Source of the DNA: Pleomorphochaeta sp. | GTDB lineage: Bacteria; Spirochaetota; Spirochaetia; Sphaerochaetales; Sphaerochaetaceae | Length of the DNA: 64,000 nucleotides | Direction of reading: 5' to 3' | Assembly (NCBI GenBank): GCA_028532815.1 | Contig: JAQQAS010000003.1 | Span: 1 to 64,000 of the forward strand | In this document: positions 62,979-64,000 of the stretch, piece after piece | Layout of the letters: the number at the start of each line of letters is the position of its first letter | How positions within the stretch are numbered: the first letter of the stretch is position 1 | Translations under genes and position numbers: made by a program | The notes under the pieces: model-generated | The model's input: the letters and a program-made list of their open reading frames with translations, nothing else | The model's database searches: none | Told to the model about the DNA's origin: nothing

Positions 62979-64000
62979 CTATTCTACTGTTACACTTTTT
63001 GCTAAATTTCTTGGGTGATCTGGATCATTTCCTCTATTTACTGAACAATAGTATGCATATAATTGAGTAACTATAACACTGAGAATTGGGGATAAATATG
63101 CATCCGTTTCAGGAATATGGAAAACAGTATCTGCCACTGTATCGAATTCCTTATTATTTTCATAAGTAATAGCTAAAACTTTAGCACCCCTAGCTTTTAC
63201 TTCTTTTATATTAGAATCCATCTTGTCATATAAAGTTTTATTACAACATGTTGCGACAACTAAAGTGTCTTCATCAAGTAAAGCTATAGGACCATGTTTT
63301 AACTCCCCGGCAGCAAATGCTTCAGAATGAGTATAATTTATTTCTTTTAACTTTAGTGCTGATTCTAAAGAAATAGCAAAATCACTTTGACGACCAAAAT
63401 AAAATACTTTAGGTTTATTAAATTGTCTTGCTGCAAATCTTTGAATTTCTTTTTGTCTATCAATAATCAATTGAGATTTAGTAGATAGAGTTTCTAATTC
63501 AGCCATTAATTCTTTAGCTTTTGTTTCATCTTTAATCAATGCACAAGTTAATAAATAAACACACATTAATTGAGTAGTAAAAGCTTTTGTCGATGCAACT
63601 GCAATTTCAGGTCCAGCTTGTGTATACATTACATAATCAGATTCTCTTGATACTGTAGAACCAACTACATTTGTTATTGCAATTATTTTAGCACCTTTTT
63701 TCTTAAATATTCTCATTGCTTGTAATGTATCAGCAGTCTCACCTGATTGTGATATTACAAGGCATAAATCATCTTCAAAAATTATTGGATCTCTATATCT
63801 AAATTCAGATGCAACATCCACTTCAACAGGTATTCTTGCATAATGTTCAATAGCATATCGTGCGATAACACCTGCATGGTAAGCTGTTCCACAACCTACT
63901 ATTACTACTCTTTTTGCTTTCTTAACAGCTTCGGTAATATCTCCTAAGTCTAATTTTCCAGCATACACCCTTGCTTTAAAAGTTTGCTCAATTGCATAAG
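62979..64000 (-). CDS. glmS: Glutamine--fructose-6-phosphate aminotransferase (isomerizing), C-terminal part
   Basis: The visible part encodes both sugar isomerase (SIS) domains; the N-terminal glutaminase lies beyond the right edge. The frame is open to base 64000 (YAIEQTFKARVYAGKLD), so the GTG at 63968 is not the start. Diagnostic parts are VVIVGCGTAYHAGVIARYAIE, LVISQSGETADTLQAMR, GPEIAVASTKAFTTQL, EINYTHSEAFAAGELKHGPIALLDE and the C-terminal DHPRNLAKSVTVE. It makes glucosamine-6-phosphate for cell-wall and glycan synthesis. The IS30-like element sits just after its stop. Confidence 0.96.
   Translation of the reverse strand, partial: YAIEQTFKARVYAGKLDLGDITEAVKKAKRVVIVGCGTAYHAGVIARYAIEHYARIPVEVDVASEFRYRDPIIFEDDLCLVISQSGETADTLQAMRIFKKKGAKIIAITNVVGSTVSRESDYVMYTQAGPEIAVASTKAFTTQLMCVYLLTCALIKDETKAKELMAELETLSTKSQLIIDRQKEIQRFAARQFNKPKVFYFGRQSDFAISLESALKLKEINYTHSEAFAAGELKHGPIALLDEDTLVVATCCNKTLYDKMDSNIKEVKARGAKVLAITYENNKEFDTVADTVFHIPETDAYLSPILSVIVTQLYAYYCSVNRGNDPDHPRNLAKSVTVE

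Noticed and set aside
1-64000. CRISPR arrays, tRNA or rRNA genes
   Set aside because: No regularly spaced direct repeats and no tRNA- or rRNA-like conserved segments were recognised on reading both strands. A dedicated tRNA search was not possible here.

Overview
The window is AT-rich chromosomal DNA, densely coded on both strands, from a diderm bacterium with a fermentative, host- or gut-associated style of metabolism. A spirochaete is my best guess. This is inference from several signs: two substrate-binding proteins whose leaders run into an A-S-G-N or Q-G-G-S motif after a lipobox-like FAFA/LFA stretch, a BMP/TmpC-family nucleoside-binding protein, an exported lipoprotein form of methylthioadenosine nucleosidase, large hybrid histidine kinases with extracellular solute-binding domains, and frequent TTG starts. 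A TolC-type protein and an RND pump show an outer membrane. A fusobacterium is the main alternative. No rRNA, tRNA or CRISPR array was seen.

Layout. 1-5.8 kb: a partial gene, a lipoprotein glycerophosphodiesterase, a staphyloxanthin-like trio (acyltransferase, glycosyltransferase, FAD desaturase-like enzyme) and two HD-domain proteins. 5.9-16.4 kb: one export operon (TetR regulator, membrane-anchored hydrolase, membrane-fusion protein, RND permease, a 1017-residue repeat lipoprotein, TolC-like channel). 16.5-22.1 kb: housekeeping genes (racemase, esterase, GltS glutamate symporter, a PlsC-like acyltransferase, Ogt, nitroreductase). 22.2-26.0 kb: a selenium module (cysteine desulfurase, YedE transporter, TusA-like protein, DUF3343 protein, SelD). 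26.0-34.5 kb: a catabolic locus resembling E. coli yiaKLMNO (putative cyclase, two LacI regulators of which one carries an internal stop, PanE-like reductase, YiaL, YiaK-like dehydrogenase, complete TRAP transporter). 34.6-38.6 kb: MsrA and a large hybrid kinase. 38.6-49.6 kb: citrate lyase (CitDEF, then CitC and a CitXG fusion after a second hybrid kinase), with an EamA permease pseudogene split by an IS3-family element. 49.8-51.8 kb: a LytTR/GHKL two-component pair. 51.9-58.0 kb: a nucleoside salvage locus (nucleosidase lipoprotein, BMP-type ABC importer, deaminase). 58.2-61.0 kb: a third hybrid kinase. 61.0-62.9 kb: an IS30-like element. From 63.0 kb to the end: the 3' part of glmS.

How the parts work together. 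The window is dominated by uptake and fermentation of small anions and nucleosides (TRAP, GltS, citrate lyase, BMP ABC importer), each with local regulation: LacI operators, hybrid kinases, and stem-loops placed between binding-protein and permease genes. Decay is visible: the EamA gene carries two in-frame stops plus an insertion, one LacI gene has a single ochre stop, and the IS30 transposase is frameshifted. The least conventional parts are the repeat-lipoprotein/RND operon, the carotenoid-like trio without a synthase, and a set of six related 18-bp near-palindromes at the two ends of the IS30-like element.
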